Source: Marinicrinis sediminis
Lineage (GTDB): Bacteria; Bacillota; Bacilli; Paenibacillales; KCTC-33676
Reading direction: 5' to 3'
Length of the DNA stretch: 64,000 nucleotides
NCBI RefSeq assembly: GCF_042685085.1
Contig: NZ_JBHUMM010000007.1
Location: 186,001-250,000, forward strand
How positions within the stretch are numbered: the first letter of the stretch is position 1; every line of letters starts with the position of its first letter. The notes under the pieces are model-generated. The model was not told where the DNA came from and did no database searches. It saw only the letters and a list, made by a program, of their open reading frames with translations. Made by a program: the position numbers and the translations under genes. Below, one piece after another: positions 1 to 8,123 of this stretch.

Positions 1-1271
1 GTTGAAACGGTGTCTACATTGCCCGTAGCAGGGTCGTAATGCAAACGTCCTGACGTACCACCAGCATCATTATCAAGATAGAAATACATATCGTGTTCGG
101 TGCTTTTCAGCTTCCAGGTCACCTGAGTACCTGACATCGTAACGGAAACGGTATCGACATTTCCTGTCCCGGCATCCCGGTTCATTCGTCCATTCGCTGC
201 GCCGCCTACACTATCTACGGTCTTGGAACTTTGTCCGGTACTCCATTGTCCAGTCGCCGCATCTAGTTGGAAAGAATCATAGTAATCCAGATAGATGGAG
301 CTGCCACTGAATTGAATCGGCAGCCATACGTACGTGGAATCTCCCAGATAATTGGAATCGTGACGGTCGCCCACATAAATGTAAGAGGTCGTGGCACTGC
401 CGTTCACGACAAGAATGTCGCTAGGCTGGGACTCATACGTAACTGAATTTCCGATATTTTGCATGGCACTCCAGCCACTCTGCACCGAACTGGAGGTCGC
501 ATATTTCATTTGATTGGCATTCCAGCCTGTCACACCCGATGTAAGCAGATAGTAGGTGGAGTTGGCTTTGAACATGACCGGTGCTTCTCTTCCTTCCAAG
601 GCACGCGAACCACTTACAGAGCTTAGATAATCACTGGATAATTGATCGATACAGATCGAACGTCCGGAATGGCCGTTTGCATTGACATTTTCTGCATAGA
701 CGAGGTAGGCCGTTCCGTCATCGTCCTGGAACAACGATAAATCTGCCGCTTCTCCACCCCACGGGGTCAGGTATTTCTCAAATGTAAAGTGCCCATCGAT
801 CGTATCGCTCGTCGCGATGGCAGCATATTTGGCGCCATTGACTTTGCGTTTCATGTACATGACGTATTTGCCGGTGCTCTGATTATAAATAACACTTGGT
901 CTGGAGCCCGTTCCTCCGCTCGCAGCATCCGGCATGTCGTTGATAGTCAGTGCATCATTTACGTATTCCCAGTTCTTCAAAACGGTAGATCGATAGCTTT
1001 TGATCGTCCGGAAGACATTGTCATATACCCCTGTGCCATTCTCTCTCTGAGTACCAAATACATAATAATAACTGCCTACCTTGATGAAGCTCATCCCATG
1101 TGCGTCGATCGTATTGTTCGTGGTGTCATACCATGGAATGCCATTCGTCTTTGTTTCCACCTGGGCGGCCTGTACCATCAACGTACCAAACAGGGACATC
1201 ACCAGCAGTAGCGACAGCACGACTTTGAATCCTTTTCTGGTTGTCGTTGTTTTGCTTGCATTGTGCAACAT
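1..1271 (-). CDS. GH43-family glycoside hydrolase, secreted (partial, C-terminus off the left edge)
   Basis: The ATG at 1271 follows AGAGGTGATGAGTTG. About 423 codons lie in the window and the reading frame runs off the edge. Residues 1-36 form a signal peptide (basic start, hydrophobic core, AQA-like cleavage region). The catalytic domain shows the GH43 pattern: an Asp in IDAHGMSF near the start of the blades, then ADLSLFQDDDGTAYLVY, then EAPVMFKANSTYYLLTS followed by a GW pair. This is closest to the subfamily around exo-beta-1,3-galactanase (GH43_34-like). Downstream is a beta-rich region in which TGNVDTVS occurs twice about 40 residues apart, suggesting a repeated accessory module. It lies 50 bp behind the sulfatase on the same strand, probably in one operon, so the substrate may be a sulfated galactan or arabinogalactan. 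The family is well supported; the substrate is inference. Confidence 0.85.
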   Translation of the reverse strand, partial: MLHNASKTTTTRKGFKVVLSLLLVMSLFGTLMVQAAQVETKTNGIPWYDTTNNTIDAHGMSFIKVGSYYYVFGTQRENGTGVYDNVFRTIKSYRSTVLKNWEYVNDALTINDMPDAASGGTGSRPSVIYNQSTGKYVMYMKRKVNGAKYAAIATSDTIDGHFTFEKYLTPWGGEAADLSLFQDDDGTAYLVYAENVNANGHSGRSICIDQLSSDYLSSVSGSRALEGREAPVMFKANSTYYLLTSGVTGWNANQMKYATSSSVQSGWSAMQNIGNSVTYESQPSDILVVNGSATTSYIYVGDRHDSNYLGDSTYVWLPIQFSGSSIYLDYYDSFQLDAATGQWSTGQSSKTVDSVGGAANGRMNRDAGTGNVDTVSVTMSGTQVTWKLKSTEHDMYFYLDNDAGGTSGRLHYDPATGNVDTVS

Positions 1272-1321
1272 CAACTCATCACCTCTTCATTAAAATTCGT
1301 GACGCCTCATGCAATCCTCTA

Positions 1322-2800
1322 TTATGCATGCGAAAGCTGTTCGGGCTTCTTGTTCTCTGTCAGGATGACTTCACAGAGCAACTGATGCCTCAGGCTTTCG
1401 ATCACGGCTTGGTTTTCAGGAAGGCAACTTCTGTTTTGCCTTTCCTCAGGGTCGAGCTTCAGATCTGTCAATTCACAGGCCCCATGGCCATACTGGACGA
1501 GCTTCCAGCGGTCGGTCACAATCGCTTTGGAATCGGTATCGGTCTGCCCGAATCCCGGTCTGTATTCGATGATGCAGCGATCCCGTACGACCTCATCCGG
1601 TTCGATCAAGTGTCTGTTTAAGGAAAGGCCATCGATATCGTCTGGCGGAGAAATACCTGCCAACTCACATAAAGTAGGGAAAATATCGACGGAGGAAGCC
1701 AGGTGATTAGTGACGCGGGCACCCAGGGTGCCTTTGGCTGAAACAAGCAGCGGAACATTCATCAGTCCTTCATAGAAGAAAGGCCCCTTGTACCATAGAC
1801 CATGATCCCCCAGCAATTCGCCATGATCGGAGGTAAAGACGATCACCGTGTCCTCCGCCAGCCCCGATTCCTCGAGTGAATCCAGCATTCTCCCGATGTT
1901 CTGATCGATAAGTTCCACCATGGCATACGTATTTCGAATGCGTTCCTTGATCTGTGTATCTGTCATTTCATCGGGGTAGTCCGGTTCAATCTCTCCCTTG
2001 CGATGCCATCTTCCTTCATAATGCATCTGGTAATGATCCGGTCTTGTTTGCAGGTCCTGTTTGCTTCCAACAGGTTCCTTGACCGGCTTGTCCCGATAGC
2101 GAGCGGCGGTCTCTTCTGGCGGATCAAATGGATGATGGGGATCAGGAAAGCTGGCAACGAGGAAAAAGGGCTTGTCCTCTTGCCGCTGTGTCTTCAAATA
2201 CTGAATCGTCCGGTCTGCGATAAAGGTCGAATCATGTAATTTCTCTGGCAATCCGCGTGCTCCCGTATCCGCAATCCCGGACAAGGGGGTTCGGCTTAAC
2301 ATCTCAGGCGTTCCGCCGTTTTCACGAAACCAGCGCCCATAATGAGCAATGGGATTGGTGTGGCCAATGGTCAGTTCGACATGATCGAATCCGCAATAGG
2401 GCCCATTCCAGTCGAAATCGTCCGAAAACGATCTCCACCTGTCTGCTGACTCCAGGCTCCCACTGTCTGCCTTTGCGCTATACGGAGCAAAATGCAATTT
2501 TCCAATCGAAGCCGTCTGATAGCCGGCCTGGGCAAACCAGTCTGCGGCTGTAGCTGGTTGCCGATCCAGCAGCAGCCCATTCGTCCACATGCCATGACTG
2601 CGCGGATATCTCCCGGTAAAGATAGACATGCGGTTGGGCATGCATATCGGATTGGCTACATAGCACCGTTCAAATTTTACACTTTGTGCGGCAAGCCGAT
2701 CGAGATGAGGAGTATGGGCATACGGATTCCCATAACAGCCCATGGAATCTTTTCGCTGCTGGTCGGTCAAAATCAGGAGTACGTTTTTGTGAGTGGTCAT
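1322..2800 (-). CDS. Cys-type sulfatase (arylsulfatase/choline-sulfatase superfamily)
   Basis: About 492 residues. The start is placed at the ATG at 2800 because AAGGAGGAGAA sits just upstream; a longer reading from 2836 lacks this. The N-terminus LLILTDQQRKDSMGCYG holds the metal-binding Asp pair. CMPNR (in NPICMPNRMSIFTGRYP) is the CxPxR sulfatase signature whose Cys is converted to formylglycine. Further family motifs are FSDDFDW, DPHHPFDPPEE, FTSDHGELLGDHGLWYKG and the C-terminal RDRCIIEYRPG region. There is no signal peptide, so it is probably cytoplasmic and acts on an imported sulfate ester. It is divergent from the AraC regulator at 2896 and lies directly upstream of the GH43 gene, which suggests a small sulfated-glycan utilisation locus. 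The substrate is not determinable from sequence. Confidence 0.9.
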   Translation of the reverse strand: MTTHKNVLLILTDQQRKDSMGCYGNPYAHTPHLDRLAAQSVKFERCYVANPICMPNRMSIFTGRYPRSHGMWTNGLLLDRQPATAADWFAQAGYQTASIGKLHFAPYSAKADSGSLESADRWRSFSDDFDWNGPYCGFDHVELTIGHTNPIAHYGRWFRENGGTPEMLSRTPLSGIADTGARGLPEKLHDSTFIADRTIQYLKTQRQEDKPFFLVASFPDPHHPFDPPEETAARYRDKPVKEPVGSKQDLQTRPDHYQMHYEGRWHRKGEIEPDYPDEMTDTQIKERIRNTYAMVELIDQNIGRMLDSLEESGLAEDTVIVFTSDHGELLGDHGLWYKGPFFYEGLMNVPLLVSAKGTLGARVTNHLASSVDIFPTLCELAGISPPDDIDGLSLNRHLIEPDEVVRDRCIIEYRPGFGQTDTDSKAIVTDRWKLVQYGHGACELTDLKLDPEERQNRSCLPENQAVIESLRHQLLCEVILTENKKPEQLSHA

Positions 2801-2849
2801 GGATCCATTCTCCTCCTTGAAAAAAGGTTCGCCCATTGATTTATCATAA

Positions 2850-2874
2850 TGTGATGTGCTAGGATAACATCACA
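2850..2874. promoter_or_regulatory. Inverted repeat in the sulfatase/AraC divergent promoter region
   Basis: TGTGATGT (2850-2857) and ACATCACA (2867-2874) are perfect 8-bp arms separated by 9 bp, in the 95-bp gap between divergent starts at 2800 and 2896. The left half continues into TTATCAT (2841-2847); read on the minus strand this is CATCACA followed by ATGATAAAT, resembling an activator half-site next to a -10. A similar arrangement occurs at 7604-7620 upstream of the TctC gene. Probably the operator of the AraC regulator encoded at 2896. Confidence 0.5.
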
Positions 2875-2895
2875 CGAAGTTCAAGGGGGCTCTAT

Positions 2896-4350
2896 ATGCA
2901 TAAGGGATTAAGTGAATATGCCGGCGAATACTCGACCCGCTGGTTTTTGAATCCGTCTTCCTTTGACAAACAGGGGGGCATCTGGATTATGCGCGCGGGT
3001 AAAAAGATAGCCAAACCTCATTTTCGCATTCCACCTCGCATGCTGGCCTATTACAGTCTTCATTTCGTGTTTGAAGGACAAGGAACTTTTCGATTTGATT
3101 CCGAATCCTATAGGTTGGAGAAAGGGGATATTTTCGCCGTCTTTCCTCATCACATTCATAGTGTGGAGACAAGTCCAGACGCTCCGATTCAAACGTTCTG
3201 GATTTCTTTTGGCGGCATGCAGTCCGAAAGCCTGCTTCAGCAGATTGGACTTACCCCATTTCAACCATTCCAGGCCACTCGCATGAATGAAAGCGTTGTC
3301 AAGCGTGTGGAGGAGTTTGAGGAGATCGTCAGCACGCGGGAACGCCATTCTCATCTGTCGGCTCTCGGCATCTTCTTCCTCCTCATGGCCGAGCTCAGGA
3401 AAGAGACTGAAGATCATCCTCATCAAGTGGTGGGTGAAGTCGGCTGGCTGCGCAAGGCCGTGGAATTTATGAATACGCATTACCTGAATATTTCGGTACA
3501 GGATGTGGCCGACTTTCTGGGCATCAGCCGCTCTCACTTCTCCAACACATTCAGTCAATCGCTATCCATGAGCCCCAAAAAATACCTGGACAGCATCAAG
3601 ATGAAAAAAGCAGCTTCCATGCTTGAACATGCGGATCTTTCCATTTCGGATATCGCCCTTTTTTTAACCAAGGATATATTTGCGTTTTCCAGAGCCTTCA
3701 AAAATCATTTCGGCATGTCGCCCAGCGAGTATCGGAAAAACCTTGTTTCAGGTATATCTCAGGCGACAACCCAGACCCCTCTCAAATTTGGTGCCCTGAT
3801 CATCAACGATACGTTTGACGATCAGCCTGCTGGTGGCACGCCTCGGGATTATGCGATTTTCGGATCTGAGATTACGGTGGAGAAAGCGCCTGATCTGATT
3901 GGACATGCCCTGTTTTTCTCCAAGCAGGACACGGGCTCCCTGTTCGCGGAAAGAACATTTTCACCGGTGACGGGTCGCCTGCGACTAACGTTTCGGGTCA
4001 TGGTCCAGCAAACCACTTCACCGATGGCCATTCATTTCATCAATGTCTTAAATGCGCCCGTCATGCGTATCAGTCTGAATCACTCCGGCACGCTTTCCTA
4101 TACGGAAGCCAGCATCTGGACGCAATCCAGGATCGAATATCAAACAGACATCTGGCATCATGTTGAAATAGAGCTGGATTTGGATACCGAGCGCTACTCC
4201 GTTCATTTCAACCATGTTCTCGCGGTCCATCATGCCCGGATTGAATCCTCTTCTCATCCGGTTTCCAAGTTGAGAATCGGGATGCAAGGAACGGGTTCTG
4301 CCTATTTTGACGATCTTTCCCTCATGTGGATGATGAACGAATGGGGATAG
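2896..4350 (+). CDS. AraC-family transcriptional regulator with extra C-terminal jelly-roll domain
   Basis: 484 residues, ATG preceded by AAGGGGGCTCTAT. Residues about 35-130 are an AraC-type cupin sensor domain. Residues about 190-285 contain the two AraC helix-turn-helix motifs (VQDVADFLGISRSHFSNTF and ISDIALFLTKDIFAFSRAF, ending FGMSPSEYR). Ordinary AraC regulators stop here (about 290 residues). This one has another 190 residues beginning FDDQPAGGTPRDYAIFG and ending GTGSAYFDDLSL, a pattern seen in concanavalin/LamG-like beta-sandwich domains of secreted glycan enzymes. It is divergent from the sulfatase and convergent with the TctABC operon, so it probably controls both. The added domain may be a second ligand sensor; that is inference. 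Confidence 0.85.
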   Translation: MHKGLSEYAGEYSTRWFLNPSSFDKQGGIWIMRAGKKIAKPHFRIPPRMLAYYSLHFVFEGQGTFRFDSESYRLEKGDIFAVFPHHIHSVETSPDAPIQTFWISFGGMQSESLLQQIGLTPFQPFQATRMNESVVKRVEEFEEIVSTRERHSHLSALGIFFLLMAELRKETEDHPHQVVGEVGWLRKAVEFMNTHYLNISVQDVADFLGISRSHFSNTFSQSLSMSPKKYLDSIKMKKAASMLEHADLSISDIALFLTKDIFAFSRAFKNHFGMSPSEYRKNLVSGISQATTQTPLKFGALIINDTFDDQPAGGTPRDYAIFGSEITVEKAPDLIGHALFFSKQDTGSLFAERTFSPVTGRLRLTFRVMVQQTTSPMAIHFINVLNAPVMRISLNHSGTLSYTEASIWTQSRIEYQTDIWHHVEIELDLDTERYSVHFNHVLAVHHARIESSSHPVSKLRIGMQGTGSAYFDDLSLMWMMNEWG

Positions 4351-4362
4351 ACCGTTGCCTCG

Positions 4363-5874
4363 TTATGAGTCGGTTCCTGCCGGCTTCATCCGTTTTTGTG
4401 ATTTGCGGTGCATGTTGATGGTGAGATAGATGAAAAAGACGGCGGCAATCAAAATGCCGAGTGTAATAGGACGGGTGTACAGGAATGACAGATCGCCACC
4501 CGTGGTCGCCACCGATCTCAGGAAATTCCGTTCAATGATGGGGCCCAGAATCAATCCGAGAAGCAGCGGTGGAACGGGATAGCCAAAACGGTGCATGGCA
4601 AAACCGATCAATCCAAACAGCAGCGTGACCCAAACGGTAAAGATGCTGTTTTGCAGCGCAAAGGTTCCGGTTACGATCAGAACGATAATGATCGGAAACA
4701 AGAATTGGGTGGGCACCTTGGCGATTTTCGCAATGTAAATGGAACCATACCAGCCTACAATGAGCACGATAATCTCCAGGATCAGAATGCCCAGGAAAAG
4801 ACTGCTCACCATTCCCCCGGAATGTTCAAACAGTTGGGGACCTACCTGAATCCCATGCAGAATCATGGCACCCAGTATGATCGCGGTCGATACATCCCCC
4901 GGAATACCGAAGGTTAACAGCGGAATGACGGAGGATGCTTCAGTTCCACCTGCACCGGATTCGACGGCTGCGACGCCATCCAGCTCCCCTTTGCCGTAAT
5001 TCTCAGGTGTTTTCGATGATCGAATCGCTTCATTGTAACTGAGAAAAGAGGCAATGACGGCGCCTGAACCAGGCAAGATGCCGATGAAAACCCCGATAAA
5101 TCCACCCTTGATCATCGTTTTGAATGAACGTCTGAATTCTTTGAAAGTCAGGGCTTCGCCTGTGACCTCAATTTTCTGGTTCTGCTGTTGCGAGTGATGA
5201 CCAGACAAAAATTTCTTCAGCACTTCTGAGATGGCGAATAATCCAATGAGTGCGGCTACAAGGGGCACGCCATCTTCCAGGTACGGACTTCCGAAGGTAA
5301 AACGGGCTACACCGGTCACCGGATCTCGACCGATCAAGGAAATAAATACACCGATCGCAGCAACAAAAAGCGCTTTGGATAATGATTTGCCTGCTACACT
5401 TGCCACGACTGACAAACCGAAGATCCCGAGGGCAAAGTACTCGCTGGGGCCAAAGTTCATGGCCACTTTTGACAGTAACGGCGCAAACAGAACCAGGGCA
5501 AGGACAGAAATGAAGGCACCGATAAATTCGGAGATGGCCGACATTTGCAAGGCTTTTCGAGATTGTCCTTTCAGGGTTAGCGGATATCCATCGAGCGCCG
5601 CTGCGGCACCGGCGTTCGTACCCGGTGTATTGATCATAATGGCGGTAATGGCGCCCGCATATACCGCCCCAAAATAAATCCCAAACAGCAGCAGAATAGC
5701 CTGCATCGGCTCCATGGTGAACGTAAGCGGAATGGCAATACCGAGGGCCATCGGTCCGGTCAGACCCGGTATGGCCCCTACAATGGTTCCGGTCAATACG
5801 CCCAGGATCATAAACAGAATCAGCGTTGGATCTGCTAGGGTTTGTATGGCTGTGAGGATATCCACGTTGTTCAA
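4363..5874 (-). CDS. tctA: TctA-family tripartite tricarboxylate transporter, large permease
   Basis: 503 residues, about 11-12 hydrophobic segments. It shows the family hallmarks GAIPGLTGPMALGIAIPLTF near residue 35, AIMINTPGTNAGAAAALDGYP near 80-105, and a second related pattern PGSGAVIASFLSYNEA and FGIPGDVSTAIILGAM in the second half. This is the large membrane subunit that, with TctB, forms the channel for the substrate delivered by TctC. It is the last gene of the tctC-tctB-tctA transcription unit, 6 bp after tctB. TctABC systems import citrate, other organic acids, aromatic acids or sugar acids; the neighbouring glycosidase and sulfatase suggest a sugar-acid or sulfated fragment here, which is inference. 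Confidence 0.92.
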   Translation of the reverse strand: MNNVDILTAIQTLADPTLILFMILGVLTGTIVGAIPGLTGPMALGIAIPLTFTMEPMQAILLLFGIYFGAVYAGAITAIMINTPGTNAGAAAALDGYPLTLKGQSRKALQMSAISEFIGAFISVLALVLFAPLLSKVAMNFGPSEYFALGIFGLSVVASVAGKSLSKALFVAAIGVFISLIGRDPVTGVARFTFGSPYLEDGVPLVAALIGLFAISEVLKKFLSGHHSQQQNQKIEVTGEALTFKEFRRSFKTMIKGGFIGVFIGILPGSGAVIASFLSYNEAIRSSKTPENYGKGELDGVAAVESGAGGTEASSVIPLLTFGIPGDVSTAIILGAMILHGIQVGPQLFEHSGGMVSSLFLGILILEIIVLIVGWYGSIYIAKIAKVPTQFLFPIIIVLIVTGTFALQNSIFTVWVTLLFGLIGFAMHRFGYPVPPLLLGLILGPIIERNFLRSVATTGGDLSFLYTRPITLGILIAAVFFIYLTINMHRKSQKRMKPAGTDS

Positions 5875-5880
5875 CTCCTT

Positions 5881-6369
5881 TTATAAAAACCAGGGTAATG
5901 CCGGCAAATTCACATTCAGTACGACGGCAAAAGGATACCAGATGGCGAAGGTCACCAGAATCGAAAACAAGATGACCTTATATCCTTTTGCGCTCCCCAG
6001 CAAATAAGCAGCCACATTGATGACGATACACGTTGTAATCAGGTAACCCAATCCTTGCATGCTCACCACGTAGAACAGCAGCAGCAAAATGCCGGCAATG
6101 AGATTCCGATTCATTTTTAGTGCAGGATTGGTCCCTGTCTCTTCTACTTTCTTGGTGATCAAGAACATGACAATCCGAATGATCGTAATGCCAATCATGA
6201 TACATGCAAGTAAACTGGGGAACAGCTTCGTGTTCTGCGGCTCATTCAGCAGGGATCGTCCGGTTTCAACATGATATGGAATCATGATCCAGAGGATGAT
6301 CCCTACGAGCGCCGGAAACACATAATGCAAAACTGTGTAGATTTGCTTGGCTTCTATTTTCTTATGCAT
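5881..6369 (-). CDS. tctB: TctB-family small permease
   Basis: About 162 residues from the ATG at 6369 (MHKKIEAKQIY); the reading frame is open further upstream but that part is hydrophilic and lacks a ribosome binding site. There are four transmembrane helices: FPALVGIILWIMI, LFPSLLACIMIGITIIRIVMFLI, NLIAGILLLLFYVVSM and TTCIVINVAAYLLG, ending in a fifth hydrophobic stretch ILVTFAIWYPFAVVL. Length, topology and position between tctC and tctA identify it as the small membrane subunit of the tripartite transporter. TctB proteins are poorly conserved, so the assignment rests mainly on context. Confidence 0.85.
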   Translation of the reverse strand: MHKKIEAKQIYTVLHYVFPALVGIILWIMIPYHVETGRSLLNEPQNTKLFPSLLACIMIGITIIRIVMFLITKKVEETGTNPALKMNRNLIAGILLLLFYVVSMQGLGYLITTCIVINVAAYLLGSAKGYKVILFSILVTFAIWYPFAVVLNVNLPALPWFL

Positions 6370-6445
6370 GATAACCACACCTGTCTCATTATGGTTGTAA
6401 GCCCTGTTCGAGGGATGAAGGAAAGAGGATCTTTTCTCGTTGCTT

Positions 6446-7510
6446 TTAGTTCTGCAACTCGCCAATCACGGACTTGGCATTGGTCACATCGGATTGAATT
6501 TCTGCAGAGATTTCCTCCGGTGTCATTCTGGCCTCTAGCAGATTGGATTTGGTTGCGAAATCCTGGAATTTATCCGAATCCATCACTTGATGAAAGACTT
6601 CATTCAGTTTGGTCTGAAGCTCTGCCGGCATTTGTCCAGGTCCATAGATCGAAAAGGTGGAACGCAATGCAACATCTATTCCTTGTTCTTTCAACGTCGG
6701 CGCATCCGGCAAATTGCTGTAGCGTTCATTGGCTGGCACCCCTAATATTTTGAGATTGCCCGCTTCCAGCTGAGCGGAAACATTCGTCAAATTGACAATG
6801 GCAAGGTCAAGATTCCCTCCCATTAAAGCCAGTGTCGCTTCATTGCCTCCATCGAAGGAAACGTGATTGATCTTGATACCCGTTTTCTGTGACGTCAGCA
6901 CTGCATTCATGTGGGCAAAGTTGTTTGCACCCGGTGTTCCGACACGGATCGGGTCTTCCAGATCCGCATAGTGATCTGCCATCTCTTTCATGGTGTTGTA
7001 CGGCGCATCTGATTTTACGGCGAATACCATTTCAAAATCCCCAACGCCAATGATGGGCTTGAAGTCGTCCGGATACGTAAAGGCTACATCCATGAAGATA
7101 GGACGCAAGCTCATCACTCCGCTGGCAATCATGCCGATGGTATACCCGTCAGAATCAGATTCCACCAGTTTTTGTGTACCAATGACCGCCGCCCCGCCTG
7201 GATGATTCTCTACAACGAGTGGCTGTCCGGTAATCTCACGAAAAGCCGGCTGCATCGCTCTGGCAACGAGATCAAGTACTGAACCGGGCGGATTCGGAAT
7301 AATCATGGTGACGGGCCCTTCCGGATAGGTATCGGCCATTCCTTCTGATCCTTGGTCATTAGACGAACCGGCTTGATTGGATGATTGGTTTGCCTCTTTG
7401 TTCGAATTGGCCTGATTATCGGAAGCGCTTCCACAACCGGCAAGAGAAATAGCAAGCAATACGATCAACAGGCAAGTGAAGCCCTTCCATTTTACTGATT
7501 TGTTTAGCAT
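6446..7510 (-). CDS. tctC: TctC/Bug-family solute-binding lipoprotein
   Basis: About 354 residues from the ATG at 7510, preceded by AAAAGGGGC. It has a lipoprotein signal ending LLAISLAGC, then a Ser/Asn/Gln-rich linker typical of Gram-positive surface lipoproteins. The mature domain begins with the Bug-family pattern YPEGPVTMIIPNPPGSVLDLVARAM and continues with VVENHPGGAAVIGTQKL, DGYTIGMI and the later GTPGANNFAHMNA and HVSFDGGNEATLALMGG motifs that line the ligand pocket. It is the first gene of the tctCBA operon. The region upstream (7604-7620) resembles the sequence before the sulfatase promoter, so the AraC regulator at 2896 may control it. Confidence 0.92.
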   Translation of the reverse strand: MLNKSVKWKGFTCLLIVLLAISLAGCGSASDNQANSNKEANQSSNQAGSSNDQGSEGMADTYPEGPVTMIIPNPPGSVLDLVARAMQPAFREITGQPLVVENHPGGAAVIGTQKLVESDSDGYTIGMIASGVMSLRPIFMDVAFTYPDDFKPIIGVGDFEMVFAVKSDAPYNTMKEMADHYADLEDPIRVGTPGANNFAHMNAVLTSQKTGIKINHVSFDGGNEATLALMGGNLDLAIVNLTNVSAQLEAGNLKILGVPANERYSNLPDAPTLKEQGIDVALRSTFSIYGPGQMPAELQTKLNEVFHQVMDSDKFQDFATKSNLLEARMTPEEISAEIQSDVTNAKSVIGELQN

Positions 7511-7603
7511 ATGATCAGCCCCTTTTTTCATTTGTTTGGATGCTCTATCCTGATCATAGGTCAATGAAGGAGTTTGTCCCATACCATATTGTATGAAATT
7601 CAT

Positions 7604-7621
7604 TTATCATTTTGTGTGATG
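7604..7621 (-). promoter_or_regulatory. Candidate regulator site upstream of tctC
   Basis: On the minus strand CATCACA is followed after 4 nt by ATGATAAAT. Upstream of the sulfatase the same two elements occur with 2 nt between them (2841-2857). Two instances only, so this is suggestive rather than proven. Confidence 0.3.
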
Positions 7622-7668
7622 GATCTCATAGCGATCTTCCGCAAGTTTCATTACCCCGAATGAAAAAA

Positions 7669-7691
7669 GGTTTCGCCCGAGGAGCGAAACC
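7669..7691 (-). terminator. Rho-independent terminator after the Nudix gene
   Basis: GGTTTCGC (7669-7676) pairs with GCGAAACC (7684-7691) around a 7-nt loop. On the minus strand it is followed by TTTTTT. It closes the HNH-helicase-Nudix transcription unit and may also work in the other direction. Confidence 0.8.
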
Positions 7692-7706
7692 TCTATTTTT
7701 CATAAA

Positions 7707-8111
7707 TCAGGCTTCTGGCAACCGGCTCTGACTTGCAGCGAGCGCCGATACAAATGGACGATCCGCCGGGGCAAACAGATAGTGAGTCAGCGCTATGGGT
7801 TCTACCCAATCACACGCATCATGATCAACTAACTCTATTTCTCCCGCTATATATTTGGCCGTGTATGCGATCAGGCGTATGGCTGTATCCCCTTCCGCAT
7901 GCTTCTGCATCCCGAAAAAAGCAACAGGTTCAATCTGTATATTCATTTCTTCTAGCAGTTCTCTCTTCAAGCAAGCCTCTACCGATTCCCCCTGCTCGAT
8001 CTTCCCGCCAGGAAATTCCCATAGCCCCCCCTGCGCCTTTCCTGCCTTTCGCCTCGCAATCAGCACGTCTCCTTGTTCATTCGTAACAATGGCTGCCGCT
8101 ACATCGATCAT
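7707..8111 (-). CDS. Nudix hydrolase, MutT-like (8-oxo-dGTP diphosphatase type)
   Basis: 134 residues, the usual size for MutT. The Nudix box is complete: GGKIEQGESVEACLKRELLEE fits GX5EX7REUXEEXGU, with EE as metal ligands. The N-terminus IDVAAAIVTNEQGDVLIARRKAGK and WEFPGGK are typical of pyrophosphohydrolases that sanitise oxidised (deoxy)nucleoside triphosphates. It starts 12 bp downstream of the DUF3427 helicase and shares its terminator, so the two are almost certainly co-transcribed. In this setting it may cleave a nucleotide signal or damaged nucleotide linked to the helicase/nuclease rather than act in housekeeping; that is inference. Confidence 0.9.
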   Translation of the reverse strand: MIDVAAAIVTNEQGDVLIARRKAGKAQGGLWEFPGGKIEQGESVEACLKRELLEEMNIQIEPVAFFGMQKHAEGDTAIRLIAYTAKYIAGEIELVDHDACDWVEPIALTHYLFAPADRPFVSALAASQSRLPEA

Positions 8112-8123
8112 AACCGATCCTCC

